In this document: positions 27,501-42,500 of the stretch, piece after piece
How positions within the stretch are numbered: position 1 is the first letter of the stretch
How the letters are laid out: each line of letters begins with the position of its first letter
Made by a program: the position numbers and the translations under genes
The notes under the pieces: generated by a model
Seen by the model: the letters and a program-made list of their open reading frames with translations, nothing else
What the model was told of the DNA's origin: nothing
Databases searched by the model: none
Origin: Haliclystus octoradiatus
Taxonomy: Eukaryota; Cnidaria; Staurozoa; Stauromedusae; Haliclystidae
DNA length: 64,000 nucleotides
NCBI GenBank assembly: GCA_916610825.1
Contig: OU744447.1
Coordinates: forward strand, 3,212,146 to 3,276,145
Direction of reading: 5' to 3'

Positions 27501-30500
27501 GCTGTTATTCGGACATAGAATCATGTTTAAAATTTTACAAAATTTTACAGTCTGTTACATAACTTTTCCACTCACATTCGATAGTAATTGTAAGCGTGCT
27601 AGATGTTTCAAGATCAGGGACATCTGTGCATGTTATTTTACGAGTACATCCATATACTCCCGAATTTTCTCTTGAAATTGGTAAAGTAAAATAACTTCCA
27701 GTTTGATCTGAAACAATAGAGTCTTTTGTCCATATATATGATGATATAGCACTATCTTGATCTTGACTTTGACTTTGCTGTTGACAATCCAATATAAAGG
27801 ATTGACCATGATCTTCTGTTAACTCAGATAAAATTGGACTTCGTAGGATAACTTCTGTAATATCAAGCCCTATCAAAAATCAAAGATGTAAATACATTTG
27901 GTATCTTTATTTAAACTAGTAACTCCTGCGAGTTCAGGAGTTTATGAACGTTAAATGGCCCTGAATCTTTATGAACTATGTGTGAACTGTGGGTGAAGGT
28001 TAATAAACTGTTTGTGATGTTTCATGAACTGTTTATGAACAGTTCATGAGCAGTTCATGAAAAATTGTGCTATTTAACATTCAAGAACTGTTCATGAACT
28101 CCTTAACTGTTTTTAGCAAGAGAAGTCAATCATTGTTCTTCCCTGGTGCCCTTGAAATTTAACAAAATATTTACAATGTGAATTAATATATGAATTAATA
28201 AATATGAACTATAATGTACATGAATAAATATTAAAAGGGTAACATATATTACAGGATACGATTAAAACAAAATAATATTTGAAATGTGGTAATAAAGTAA
28301 TAAATAAAAATGCTGGTTGATATACATTATTTTAAAATTGTCATTATCCAATGAGCTACTGTTTCTTAGCTTGGGGTTAGGTAGGGTTAGGGTTAGGGTT
28401 AGGGTCCGATCATGTGATAACCACTCTGTTGAGTTTTTAATAGTTTCTGTTTCATAATCTTTTGTCGGCATAGCTCATTTGATAGTGCACATCATGCTGG
28501 TTCAAGTCCAGCTTGTTCCAAATTTTTAATTTATATTTTCATTATTATGTGTTCTAAAGTGTTTATAAGTTATTGCTTGTTCATGATACGCATGCGTTGC
28601 TATTCATAATGGCTGCGACTGCTGGTCAAATACTGACAGCGATTAAAATACTTACATAATATATCAATAGTAAGACTTGCATCTAACTTCGTTGTATATC
28701 CTTCTGTTAATACTTCACATTTGTGAGTTCCAGCATTTTCTTTATCCCGTGGTATTAAATAGGTGGCTGTAGTATCAAAAGATGTTGTTGCAAATGTCCA
28801 ATCAAATACTGGTGGAGAAGGGAAAGATACAGAAGCACATGTCAATTCTATACTCAAACCATTTGCCGCACAATATTCGTCTGTTAATGGCGTGATTGTC
28901 GGTGACTCCAAATCTGACAATGAATCAAAATAAATACATACATGTTAATTGTAAGGAGCGATACATTCAAAGATATTATAACGGTCATCCCTATATAGCA
29001 GTCACCTGTCTATAGTGGTCACCCTTGCAATGTCTAAAACATATTTTCTATTGAATCAACCTTGTATATAAAGGCCACCTGCATAAAGTGGTCAAAAAGG
29101 TCACCTGCAATAGTGGTCAATTTATATACCTTTCATAGGTGGCTGTTATGTATAGGTTTCCCGCCAAGTTGAGCTTTGATAATTGACTATGGGCAATTAT
29201 GTATCGGTACTGATATTTTCATTTCAGAAAGCAATTCCGAATTGATATAGTTTGAATTGGTTTTAAAATTTTGATGACTGCATTCACTGATGTTATAATA
29301 AATAATATTACTTACAATGAACAACCAATGGCATAGAGTCTGTAATAGATCCAACATCATTTGTAACTTCACATAATATATTCACACCATTATCTGCTTT
29401 GGTAATTGGAAATGATGATGTATCTAATACCAATTGTCCAGTCTTTGAACCAGTCGAGATACTGACACCAGGATCACCATTTGTTAATTCTGTCGTCCCT
29501 TTGAACCATTTTATGTCTTCATTGCCGTCATCATCGTTGGCTAAATAGCTACATTCTATTGTAGTTGTGAGGGATTGGCCAACGGCTAGAAATGGTGAAC
29601 CTGCTATGTTGGAAATTGCAAGCGTATGAAGGTCTATGGAATAGAGATATAAGATAATCGTATAAAAACCCTTTGATGTGAAGAAAAAAAAGGATGTCCA
29701 GGAACTAGTTCATGGAATCCCCATAGTAGTAGTATAGACAGTCACAATATAGGAATGTGCCGTCCATCTTACACCTTACGTATTTGCTACACAAAGAACG
29801 CCACAAATCACGGTCAGACCTAGCTGACAAAGAAACATGATCCCCATAAACAATTAATGAACGTTGAATGGCCAAAAATTTTCATGAACTGTTCGTAAAG
29901 GTTCATGAACTGTTAACAATTCATGAACAGTTTATGAACAACTCCTGAATTGTTTTTCTCTGTGGATGTTCATGAACTGTTTAAAAGATGGTTCATGAAC
30001 TGTTTAAAAGGTGCTCAATTTTCATGAACCATTCATGAAATTTTCGAATTTCATGAACTTGTCCATGGACTTTCATAAACTGTCTATAAAGTGTTCATGA
30101 ACAGTTCATGAAAGTTCATGAACTAGTTAATGGAATATTCATAATTTGTTTATAAGGTGGTTCATGAACTGTTTATAAGGTGCTCAATGCTCATTAACAG
30201 TTTATGAAATTTGTGAAATTCAAGAACTAGTCCATCGACTGTTTATGAACTGTCTATTAGGTTTTCATGAACATTTCATGAAAGTTTGTAAAGTTCATGA
30301 ACAGTTAACAAACATTTTACGAACTCAACAAATTTTTTTTACAAGTGTATTCTATAGAGTTTAAAAGGTTTATGTAAATAAATAATAAATATAAAAATAC
30401 TGGAAACCAACATCTTATCTTGTACAAGCATCTTGTACCGCTCCAAGCATTACAAACGCAAAAACACATATAGAACCACAGGTTAGAGCTCATCAGTTGA

Positions 30501-33500
30501 TGCGCTTAACACCATTAGTAGTAACTAATTTATCTCTCATTTTTCTCTAGATGTTTTAATTAAGCACTACGTCAATAACTTGATTGTACAGTTATTTCTA
30601 TAAAATTTCGTTACAAACTTAAATTTGGAATTGATGTTATTAAAATCAAACTGAGCTACAAGCAATCATTTTTGATAATTCTTCAGACTTTTACTTTCAA
30701 GACTTTAGAGGTTTGCTTATTCTTCAAACCTGATTTTTCAAAACTAGCACTATGTCTTCGTACGTGGTACTCTGTCTGTGAAGATATACTCCACGCATTA
30801 ATTTATGACTAATACAAACAAAATTATGCTAAGTGCTACGGTACTAAATACTAAATACCTACATGTAACGTGTTTAATGGTATACTGAAAACATTAAAAA
30901 AATATTTGAGGTTTCGAGTATCACAGAGCACACAGCAGGAACATCTTAATTTTGGCATTCAAACTGTGTTAATAAATTAACCAAGCTCCAGGCCCACAGT
31001 TCTTGAACGTTGAATTGCCCAAATCAAAAATTCCTGTTAACATGAACTGTTTATGAACTCTCTTTGTGAAAATTTTTATAAAAATTGGGCCATTTAACGT
31101 TCATGAAAGGTAAATGAACTATTTATATGGTGTTCAAAACAGTTCGTGAAAGTTTGTAAAGATTTGTTCATGAAAACGATTTTTGAAAGTTTGTAAATTT
31201 GTTTGTTTGCTAGTCTGTAAAGTTTTTTTGTATTTGTTTTTACTCAAGTCACTTGTTCATGAACTGCATGTGAAGTGTTCATGGGAACAGTTCAAGAATT
31301 TATGAACAGTTCATGAACTCAACACATTTTATCGCAGGAGAGACAATAAGCTTAAGTTTGAAATTAACTTACAGTATGTTACAAATACAAAGGTTTTAGT
31401 AATTGAATATGTGTTATCATTGCCGTGCGTTACAACACAGATATGTTGATCATCATAGACTTTCCCTGAGCCACCACCAAGACTGAGTTGAAAAGCAGAG
31501 GTACCAGATTGTCCGTCCCAAGTATATCCTGGCTGAGGACATCCACTTTCACATGTTGTTGTACATGATAATGTCTCAGAAGAGCTAGTTTGGCCAGCAG
31601 TTATAATAAAAGTTTCTTCAATAGTAATCGGTGCAATAATTTCCGAACGCTTTTTATTGTCAAGATCTGCAAAGGTATATTCAATTAACATGATTAACAC
31701 AATAAATAAATAGTCCAACAATTATAATATCATGTATTGCGATAATTTTGATGAACTCATGTAATTACTCTATGAATTTTGAAAATCTGAAAACATACTG
31801 AAAAAGTATTGAAAACGTATTGGACAGGCTTCTGAAATGGACACTTTTCAGCAGGTTTCAAAGGTGTGCTTCAGTAGTTTTTCAGTAGAATGAGGAAAAA
31901 TCTAGATTATATTTAATTGTTTGATGTGTTTCAGTATGATTTCAGCAGCAATTCAGTTTATCCAAGATTCATAGTGTATTATATATGATGAAAATAAAAT
32001 TGAATCAAGTATATCCAGAGTAAACGATTGAACCAATATTAATATCGTAGTCATAACAAACAGTAAGAATGAAATATAAAAAATACGAATCACAAAGATC
32101 ACCACCTTTTCCTTTGATAACTCCAAACAACTAACAATGAAGTGTTACAAAGCATATGACTTTGTGTCAACTTAACATATATGACTATGACGTAATAATT
32201 ACAATTCCAATAATGTATACTTGATATTGCAGTATCATACTAGCATAGCCATAAATTCATCTTGAATTAGTTAAAAGAATCTACTCTAGATTTTGTTCTT
32301 CTATTATGCTCTTAGCCTGTGTGCAGACAGAACTTTTCTTCATATAGTCTGTTTGCGCATTAGCGCCCAATTTAGCGTACTGATTGTTCTTTCCACTGCC
32401 ACTTTTTTGGCAGCAAATTGTGATTGGCTAATAAAATATATGAACAATTGGCCAGTATTTTAAAATAAAGGAAATTGAGTAATAACAGGAAATCACATTG
32501 GGTAAATATTTGATTTAATATGAATTCAGTACAAACACTTGGTATGCGATACTCAGTGCCAATACGCAAACGGACTATACGAAGGAAAAGAACAGTTCAG
32601 GAAGTTTATGAACAGTTCATGAGTTCATGAAGAGTTCATGAACTGTATAGGAAGTGCTCATTAACGTGTTCATGAACTGCACGTGAAGTGATTATGAAAT
32701 GTTCTGCCAAATAAAGACACACATATATGTGAATTGGAGGTGGCGTCGAATCAGATTTTACGGAAATTGACCATGGGTACGAGCTATGTGAAATCTGAAT
32801 CGGATGCGAATTTCAAGATTAAAAAATAATAAAATCCGCTCCAAATTTTATTATCCAAAACCCGAAAAGAATCCAAAATTTTTTGCTTTTTAAAAAAGAT
32901 TTTCAATGTCACAATTTGACTGTTATCGACATTAATTATTACTCAAATTGCCACTACAGCTTCTTAATCATGAGACTGATCATGAACATTGTTTGATTAA
33001 ATATTGTGACAAATGTTGTTGAACTGCTAAAACAATGTGAAAAAAATTCAAAATCCGAATTAATCCGACAGAAAAATGTTGATACTATTTGACCCAAAAG
33101 CTGTGTGTCAATGCGGATCTCTATGGTGTTTTCATAACATTTTAAATTAACACTTTATTATATTATATTTATACTGTACTTTAAAATGACTGTAAAGCGC
33201 CTGGATTCATGTTTAGAAGTGACACTATATAAATACCATTATCATTATTATTATTATTATTATTACTTTCATGCTGTTTTGGTGTTGGCAGTGCTGTATT
33301 GAATTTTGCATGAGATTATAAACTTACGGATAATTTGTAAGGAAAATGAAAATGTTGCATCTGGATTATTAAAATTGCTAGCGACAGATGATTCGCATAG
33401 ATATTGTCCAGTGTTTGCTGATGTAGCTGGATTAACAATCATATTATTGGATGTTAGACCATCCCACTGCGATGGTGATTGAGGATTGGCTGTATCTCGA

Positions 33501-36500
33501 CATTGATATGTTTCATCATCTCCAACGACTAGATACACTTGAGAAATAATTGGTGTGTTTGTAATGTCACTTGCCGCTGTAATCTTTATACTTCCAACTA
33601 ATTAAAAGAAAAGAAAAGAAAGAGGAACCATCTCAAAGATAATGATCACAGATAATCTATTTTCATGAGTTCAGTGACATTTGTTCATGAAACTGACAAG
33701 ACAAAATGTTTGTGAACTGTTCATGAACTTGTGAATTCAATTTGTGAGCTATTTGAAAATTACTTAATCACGACTTACCTGGTGATGTAATTTGAAGCAT
33801 ATTAATTTTGCTGGTAATATTACGCGGATCGGTAAACAAATGAAAATTTGCTGTAAAAAACAACAAGAAATTTAAAACTTTCAAATTATTGATTAGAGGT
33901 GTAATGTCTCCACATCATATAGATGAATCTTGGAAACGCTGTATCAGAATAATAAGTGGACTCAAGCTGACAGTTATATTTTAGTTATTAAATACAGTGA
34001 AACCTCAGTAGATACAGGCCAGCTATGAGAGGTAGGTAAATTGACCACTATATGCAGGTGGCCTTTATAATACAGGGTTGGTTAAATAGAAAATACTACC
34101 GTGAAACCTGTATATATAGAACCCAGCCTAAAAAGCTAGATAACTTGATCACTATATGCAAGCTAGCCTTTAGATTTTGGATTGAAATTTTTGAGTGTTT
34201 TCCCCATTGACTTTGTGTATTAATTTTGAGGGGCATTGAGTGCTCATTACCCAATATTCTTTTGAACTAAAATTTTGAACTTATGATTTTCTTATCGATT
34301 AGAACAATAAAATCGAGAATGAAATTCAACTTTCAAACTTTCATTTATTTTGGATCAATCGAATCTTTATATAGAGAGTTGACTCAATGGAAAGTACTGT
34401 TATAGATATACCAATAGTGACTACTATAAACAGCTGACCACTGTAGGTCTATAAAGGTGGTTATAAGATGTTTGACTGTATCCAGATGTTATTTACAACT
34501 TGACACCTTTCTTCACAGCCCTAAATACCAACTTCAGATTCTATTAAACTCGACCAAGCCCCCTGGTTAATTCCACCATTAGCTTATCATTAAGAGGTTT
34601 TGGTGCACCAGGCCAATGATAGGAAGGAAAATAAACTATAGGCCTACAAGCTCAATATAGAAGAAACTGTCTATAACGACACCTCTAGGGAGACTTTCAG
34701 AAAGAAGGCCTATATTATGGACGATGTGCCGTTATAACGAATATTTATAGCCTAAGGAGAAAGATCAAATTTAACCAGGAACATCAGTACGTTATTGACA
34801 GTAATCCATTAAAAAAGGTGAAGCTATAACCAGTTTCTAGTCTATTATAAAAAGCTCCAAGAGAAGAGTTCAGTGTAGAATTATTACATATCTATTAGTT
34901 AGACATATCTATTGTACAAAAAAATTATATTAAATTGCAAACTTTTGAAGAACGCATGTTTTTTTGAAGAGTTGATAAACAGTTCATGAGTTTTCAATTT
35001 CACATTCATGGATGCTGAAATAATTAGTAATCAAATGAAATGTTGAGCTCATTTGTAACTCCTGCACTTTGATAGGTTATTTCATATGTTTTGAAAGATT
35101 AGAATGCCTTCAACAATTCCTTCCTGTCTCCCAAAATATATTGTGTAGTGAAGATGAATAAATATGTAGCAAGTATATCGTCATTCTTTAATGTAACAAT
35201 GATGAGATAACGTATTATTATGGTATCAACTTACGTCTGACTCCAATACCAGCCATGAGAAAAAGATTGTGAAGATCTTCAAACTCAAACATGTATGGAC
35301 CAATGGATTGAATTCTCCTATTCCATCTGAAATGAAATAAAATGACAATTAATGATAGTTAATAGTTAATGATAGTTAATAGTTTGTTTACGATATTGAT
35401 CATCTAGATCAATATTACAACGGATATCGTTATAAGTTATAAAACAGTTGAGATATTGTTTACATTAGATTTTGTATAGCTGAGTAACAAACAGTCGTGT
35501 TTTAGATAAATGTTCTTTAACTTCATAGTATATCATTTATTCGTTTACTTACTTTTATCTCACAACTACAACTATATATACATTGGTATAAGTCGCTTTG
35601 TGACAAAAATAAAATGAAATGTTGTTACGTCTAGTTAGTAATTGGGACTTTATCACCCTACCGAAGGCGCCTATCCCATACAACTCTTCTATTGCTAGAT
35701 GAAAGGCTCTTCTCGCTAAGCACAATTATTGTCATTTATATTCCTAAGAAGTTACTCTTAATTGGAAAAGGCTTTTGCTTCATTTCTGTGTCTATTCTAT
35801 ATGGTAAATATTATAATTATCTATTATAAACATGCAACTTAGTTGAAGTTAGTTAAAGTTTAACAATTTAAAAAAATTATTAGAAGGGTTAGCTGTATAT
35901 TATGTATTATTTATCTCGCTTCCCTTGGGAGGATTAGCTCAAATGGGAGAGCAACCGAACTTCAGATCGGATGATATCTGATCGACCGTGGTTCAAATCC
36001 CCCTAAGGTCAACTCAGCCTTGACTTTATCTGAAACATCAAATGAGTACCATCTGAGGATGGCGGATGGAATGGTCCAGAGGGAATTGCATTGTGAGTAG
36101 CTGCGGCGCATCGTTGCGCATTGACAATCAAGACTTATCTGCTATGAAATCTGTTGAAATTGATCTGCAGTGTCGCGGCTGAGATCAACAAAGAGCGTTT
36201 AAAATCATTGCTCTCAGCGAAAAAAGCCACTCATCTAGAAATAGAGGAGTGGTACGGGTGCCTTTGGTAGGGCGACACCGTCTACATTACTTTTACTTAA
36301 AGTTGTAAAGCGCCATTGGATTATTCAAGAAATCAGTCAATCATATCTGAATCATATAATAAGATCTGTCATCTAAGCTAATACTCCATATACTGTTACA
36401 TGACCAAATAGTTGGTAGACCTGCCGATGAAACTGATAGATCGAAATTGAACGCTTTACATTGATTTATGGTGACTTCAGGTTTATAAATTACTATTGAG

Positions 36501-39500
36501 AAAAGAAGATTAGGACTTCCCAAATTATTTCTTTTGATGTAAATAGCAACTATGTAATTCTAGTTTTGCATTTTGTGTGAGATCTAAATTTACTTACTGA
36601 AAACATTTGATATGCTTACCTTACGTATCAAATTTGAGTACACAAACAAATGAATTATGATTGAAATATTAGTAGAAGAAAATAAATTTGAAACAAGAGA
36701 AACAATTAATCAGACGGTGTAAATTGTAGACTATTTTGAAGCATGTGATATGGATTTATATATGTCTTTGTTATGAATCGTATGTGTGATGTTTAAATTT
36801 GACTATGGTAGACACTGCAAACAAATTGTCGAGTTCATGAACTGTTCATGAGCTATTCATGAACTCTTGAACTGTTAATGAACTTTATAAATTTCCATGA
36901 ACTGTTTATGTACAGTTCAATGACACCTTATTAACAGTTGAAGAACAGTTCTGTAGGATTTAGTTTTGATATTGTTTATGGTAACATGTCTTTCTGGTCT
37001 CAGTTATATATCTGTGTGAAGTGTTGTCTTTAGAATGAGTTGAATGTATGACGTCATGTGGTATTTTAGGTATTGTGCATGTTGCTCATGTGATTGTACT
37101 GTTTGAGTGCATGTGAATTGCCATGTGATAATTAGTGATGTATTGTGATTGGTGCTTCTTATTGTCATGTGTGATTAGTAACTGTTACGTGTATTTTGCA
37201 TGAGTGCCGTTTCTCTCTCTTGCTTGTTGATCTCCATACAAAATTTATTGTTTTATATCATTGTTTCAGGATTTCTCACTCTGATTCCCTCTCTCAAGTT
37301 GAGATGCCTGTAACAATAACATTAGTATCTGAGGACTATTTGTAAACAGGGCCATATAAAGTTCATATAATAAAGTGCTTATGAACAGTCCGCAAATGTT
37401 TGTAAAGATCATGAACGCAGTGAATTTTTTGAACTGTTTTTACAGGGGAATTGTAGGATACTAGGTTCGTACTCATTAAAAGAAAGAAGATACTTTGTGA
37501 ACAACAAGGATTTATCAAATTAGTGAAACATCTCCATTATATCATGATACCTAGCGAGAATAATTATCAAAAGTTTGTGACATACCGGCAAACCATGTAT
37601 TCTGAATCAGCAGAAAACTCAGCTTCAATTTCACTAAGAGCAGACTAGAATGCAAAATTAACCAAATAGATAAACACTATTGATGTACAAGGTTACCATG
37701 AAAACATTTCTTTCAGATTCTATAGCAAAACAGTGTATCCCTCTTAAGTAATATCTATCATAATACCGCTAAATATGAAGTCTATATGAAGTTGATTTTA
37801 CGGGTATAGACAGTCCATCTGATGTACAATGAACGTTATTTTTAATGATTGAACTCAAAGTTAATCTTAATTTATTGTTAGACTATCTTACCCCATCAAA
37901 CGATGCTGTCATAAAACCATTATTGTACGTGAACGGGTATATAAGGGGATTACTTGCATCATCAACATCAATAAAGCACAATTCTCCTCCCATATTATCA
38001 AAGCTGAACTACAAACAAATAAAAAGAAATGAAATATAAACAATGAATTCATGGTCTATTAAGTTAGATGTTTCATTACAGGTCTGACGTAAAAAATTTC
38101 ATGAATCACAAAATTCGGTTCAGTCGCTGTCAAATCAAACAGCTTCGTTCAAAACAAAATAAAAACTTCACTCTTAAACACGGAATAGAAAATTCAGGAA
38201 ATTGTCAAATAAACAATTAATTATTATTAATAACAATAACATTAGTATTTGAGGACTATTTGTAAACAGGGCCATATAATTAATGTTCATATAAAAAGTG
38301 CTTATGAACAGTACGCAAATCTTTGTAAAGATCATGAACGCAGTGATTTTTTAACCAAATGTTTTCAGGAATTACAGGACTCAAGCACGGGTATCTATTC
38401 CGGGATTCTGGTTTTGTCATTTTCTGCTGTTGAGATGCCCTAATCTCCTGTGAAAAACAGTTCAGGAGTTCATGAATAGTTCTTGAAAATTGGAGCCATT
38501 TAAAGTTCATGAACTGTTCATGAACTCTTGAACTGTTTTTACGGGGGAGAACAATTTTAATTTTCAATTTAATACTTGCATGCCTTATCCAAAACAGTAT
38601 AATGTTAAATTACTTATAGCAAAACATTAACAAAAGTAAACGTTAAGAAATTTAAGAAATCAAAATGTTGGTAGTGCTTTTCATAGTCTTTTTTTCAGCA
38701 AATAATTGAACTAATTTTATTTTATATTTTTTAAGTGAAGAAATGTTATAGATCATTTATGGCTGATTCTTAGTAATAAATTTGATGTGTTGCAAAATAC
38801 CCTTGGAATGCTATATGGCATAAATTCATATGTAGTTATGAAATTAAGCTAATACTGGCTTCGAAAAGCACCTACATAAATCCTTTTTTAAAACATTTAC
38901 AAAATTTGCTTAGATCTACCTCTTTTAAACGGCATTTAAATAGATTTAGAGACATTGAATTTACAACATTTTCTGGTAATACATTCCACATATTTACAAC
39001 ACGAAATGAAAAAAAATGACTTCTATAAGGGGGTCGGGCCATCAGGGGACAGTGTTTCCCTGGAAGAAGTAGTGGGGGCAGAACGCTGTTATCTGTGTTC
39101 CCCCATCGAAACTTGGCATGTCATGCAATATGCCTACATCCAATAGAAGAAAATTTCTTTGTTTCAGGTTTCAATGGAAACAAATTTCAATCGTTTGCAC
39201 CCCCTGGCTGCATTCGGCAGTATTGTAGGACCTACCCAGTGCCCACAACCCATTTTTCCAGTTGTTTTCATTTATTATTATGTATATTATAGTGCTATAT
39301 AGTATTTGGCTGATCAATTGGCTGTAGTTAATTATCCTGGATTTGGATAAATGATATCATGAAACCATCCCTGCTTCCATGAACCATACTTTAGACCAAA
39401 TGTTTTGATAAAAATAATATCGATTTCATCCATAGTAGGCCTATCTATCCAATTCAAATTTTCAAAGTAGTCAATGATATGATAACTATTATACAGCATT

Positions 39501-42500
39501 CTGAAAATTAAATCTTTCTTGGATATTAAACTGATCATTTATATACAATATAATGCTGGTTGGATGGATGTAATCAACTTGACTTGGAAGTAAATAATAA
39601 AATAAATCATCGAAGAAATCTCAGCTATTATTACAGTTTGTCAGCCATGTTGGCAAGATGCCCGCGAAAAATTTGAGTGATGATTCAGGCCTGCGTATTA
39701 GCCTGCTTGCAGGCTCTTTATTGCCTGCTTGCTAGAGGCCAGATAATAGATTATAGAATCTTTCGTAACTTGCATACTATAATATCCTACGTTGCTCAAT
39801 ATTTTTTATTGTCGTGATCGAAAAATTAATCTACAAATACACTTATAACTAACAAATCAAAATCAAGCTTAAATGTTCACTAAAAAATAATTGCGCTTAT
39901 TCTAAATGACAGGAATACAGTTTAAAGCTTGGCGGCCTTTATAGGTCTACGACAAGTAGCACAAAATACACTCAACAATTTTCATCACATAACAAATAAT
40001 CCGTATAGTGTATGTATCACAGCAGAGGGAATGAATACATTACAAAAATTTAGCAAGCAATACACAGAATGAACAAGATATGGTGCAAATATCGATAACT
40101 GGTTTGGTAAATTGAAACACTTGTAAAAACATTCAGTGTCGATGAATTACATTTATAATTACGTTATGTTACACTCACATTTACAATGAATTTTATACAA
40201 TATCAAATTATGGATGTTCACATTATTATTCAAATTAATGTTGAATTGCTGTTACTTTAAAGTTTGAATTTTCTTTTAATTTGTTTCTTAGCGATTTCTT
40301 TTTCAATTCCAGTTTCTCTAAGTTACAAGCAGTAAGCCCATGCCGTTCGTGTACGAAAATTATCACACTCCATATAATAAATTATATTACCTTGTAGACA
40401 AATAAAAAATAAAATCATCAGTATTGATTGTTATCTTCTAAACCAGAGTGTTGTGCTGCTACATCCCAGGTAGATTAAACTTTTGGGATTTGCAAAAAAT
40501 TCAAGCGTGTTTGCTTCAAGAGTCCATCTGATCTCCTTATGGATAAATTACGAAATTCTTTTTCACAGTTCCACAACAATAATAAATAGACTTTCCGAAG
40601 GTGCTCATCCACGCAATGAATTTCAGATAGATGTTTTATCACTGCCGAGCAGATTTGTAGGGAGTAGATCAAAATTGTTGAATATATTTGACACATCTTT
40701 TGAGAAGAGTAGATTCATTTGGTCGTCAATAAATAAAGTTGATAAACTTTTATCTTCATCGATTCGATGGATAATTTTATATCAGTGTGTTTTGATCGTG
40801 TGTGAAGGGTTACTGGCACCGTTAATAAACCACCTTTAGTTTTCCAAATCCTTAAGCAATATTAACATTAGTGTAAACTTCTCTGTAGGCGCTCTTTTCT
40901 AAACTTTCACCGATAGAGTTCGCCATTTTCTTCATGGCCTTTCACGTTTAAGAAATTCGAGGTACTGAAAATCATTGCTATTTAGTTGACCATCCATTGC
41001 AAAATAATGAAATAATCAAGCGTACTTTTACTAGCCAGCTTGAAGATATGAACGATGATGATAAAATGAGTAGAACAGTCGACCGCGTTGTTGTAATGAC
41101 CCTTGTGAAAATTTGTCACAAAATTCTGTGTCGGCTCAAGAACACGTGTTTCCGGTAAATCTCAAACAAAAACATAATTCGTGCCCAGGCCTTAGTTGCC
41201 AATCCCTGTATTCTATGGCCAGATTAATATTTTCAACGATCAATGTGAGTCATTGCTTCCCAAGCTCCCATGGCTTCAAACTGCAAGTTCGACTAGTTCG
41301 AGCATGGTTTCAGCCTTCAGACACAGAAACAATACGAGCGACAACTTCATCTAGACTAGATACGAAAGTAAATCTAAGCGCGCGTAGAGCCCAAGAGACA
41401 TTTTTACTCCTTTTAATTATAAAATTGACCATTTCGCCTTGCGGGACTAAAGTTGAAAAATGAATATCATTTTTCAAGCTGCAAGTAGTGTTGTGAATTG
41501 ATGCATAAGCGAAAAGGCCGCTGGTCAATTTTATGATCTTATATGAGCTACTGTACTCACTTGCTGATTAAATGCAAGATAGCTAAATATCGTTCCGTCT
41601 GTAGTTGAAACCTTTGTCCTTGTTGTAAATTTAACAACGGTTTCAATAAGAGAAGGTTCGTAATATATCTCAAATGCACAATCCGATCCACCAAAAGTGC
41701 ATGACGTTGTTGCACCAATATCATCAAATTTGAGACAACCGATTGTGACACCACACTCAGCAACAAGGGGAATGTGTATAGTCTATGAGTAAAATAAAAA
41801 AAGTAAAATAGTGACGGTTTCGCCCTACCGAAGGAACACGTACTACTCCTATATTTCTAGATGAGTGGCTTTTTTTCGCTAAGAGCAATGATTTTAATAG
41901 ACCGAGCGCCACAGAACTGAAACGGCAGGTTTCTCCTGGCAACTTGAAAATTCCATAAAAGTGGCATAAAAATATGCTAAACAATTCCCTATTTCTTGTT
42001 TTAATTGAATTTTATTGTAAACCGTTCAAAAATCCAATTTATATTTCATGATTCACGATCAAAGCAATCTTGTTATTTTGAGAAAATGCTGCATGCGAGC
42101 TTCATGGTCTTCGATTCATTGTTCCACAAGATTTTGCGAATCCATAGAAGCATGACGACAACACAAAATGTATGAATTAAGAGGGCTCTGACTGTGAAAT
42201 GATTTATAAATTCATCTCTGGTGAGCTCCACAATAAAATTTGACTAAAACAAGGAACGGGAGAGAAATTCATAGTATTTTTGTATTTTTACATTTTATGT
42301 GAATTTTGAATTAAACCTGCCGTTTTATTTATGTGGCGCTCGGCCTATAAACATCATTGCATTGCTCTCAGTGAAAAGAGCCGCTCTTCTACAAATAGAG
42401 GATTGGTACGACGGGTGCCTTCGGTAGGGCGATACCGTCTAAATTACTAATTTTTACGAGAGGTATACAGATTGACCACTATGCAGGTGGTTTTATATAC

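Larger units (their letters stand above)
38009..41560 (-). other. Gene B long intron between DOMON exons 3 and 4
   Basis: 3.55 kb, the longest intron. Contains a short MITE (41416-41540), a GTTCATGAAC element (38445-38547), a LINE tail (38872-39020) and otherwise unassigned AT-rich DNA. Two plus-strand ORFs (40483-40839, 41113-41463) show no domain or splice context. Confidence 0.55.

Noticed and set aside
33269-33538. Cys-Lys at the end of most Ig reading frames (…CK)
   Set aside because: This is an artefact of reading through the T|GTAAG donor. The real residue at the junction is a split codon, usually Tyr, so it is not a conserved cysteine.
35931-36003. A functional tRNA gene
   Set aside because: Box A and box B are present, but the same unit with a long common tail recurs many times in the window, and the cloverleaf is imperfect; it is a SINE head.
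36341-36523. Minus-strand ORF after a good pyrimidine-rich acceptor (IYKPEVTINQCKAF...), possibly an extra exon in the DOMON region
   Set aside because: No GT donor follows the ORF. Joining it in the phase required by the previous exon gives an immediate stop, while skipping it lets the DOMON exons 37586-37644 and 35235-35326 join perfectly. Could be a dead exon.
40483-41463. Two plus-strand ORFs of 116-118 residues in the long DOMON intron
   Set aside because: No recognisable domain, no splice signals or partner exons, and composition like the surrounding non-coding DNA.
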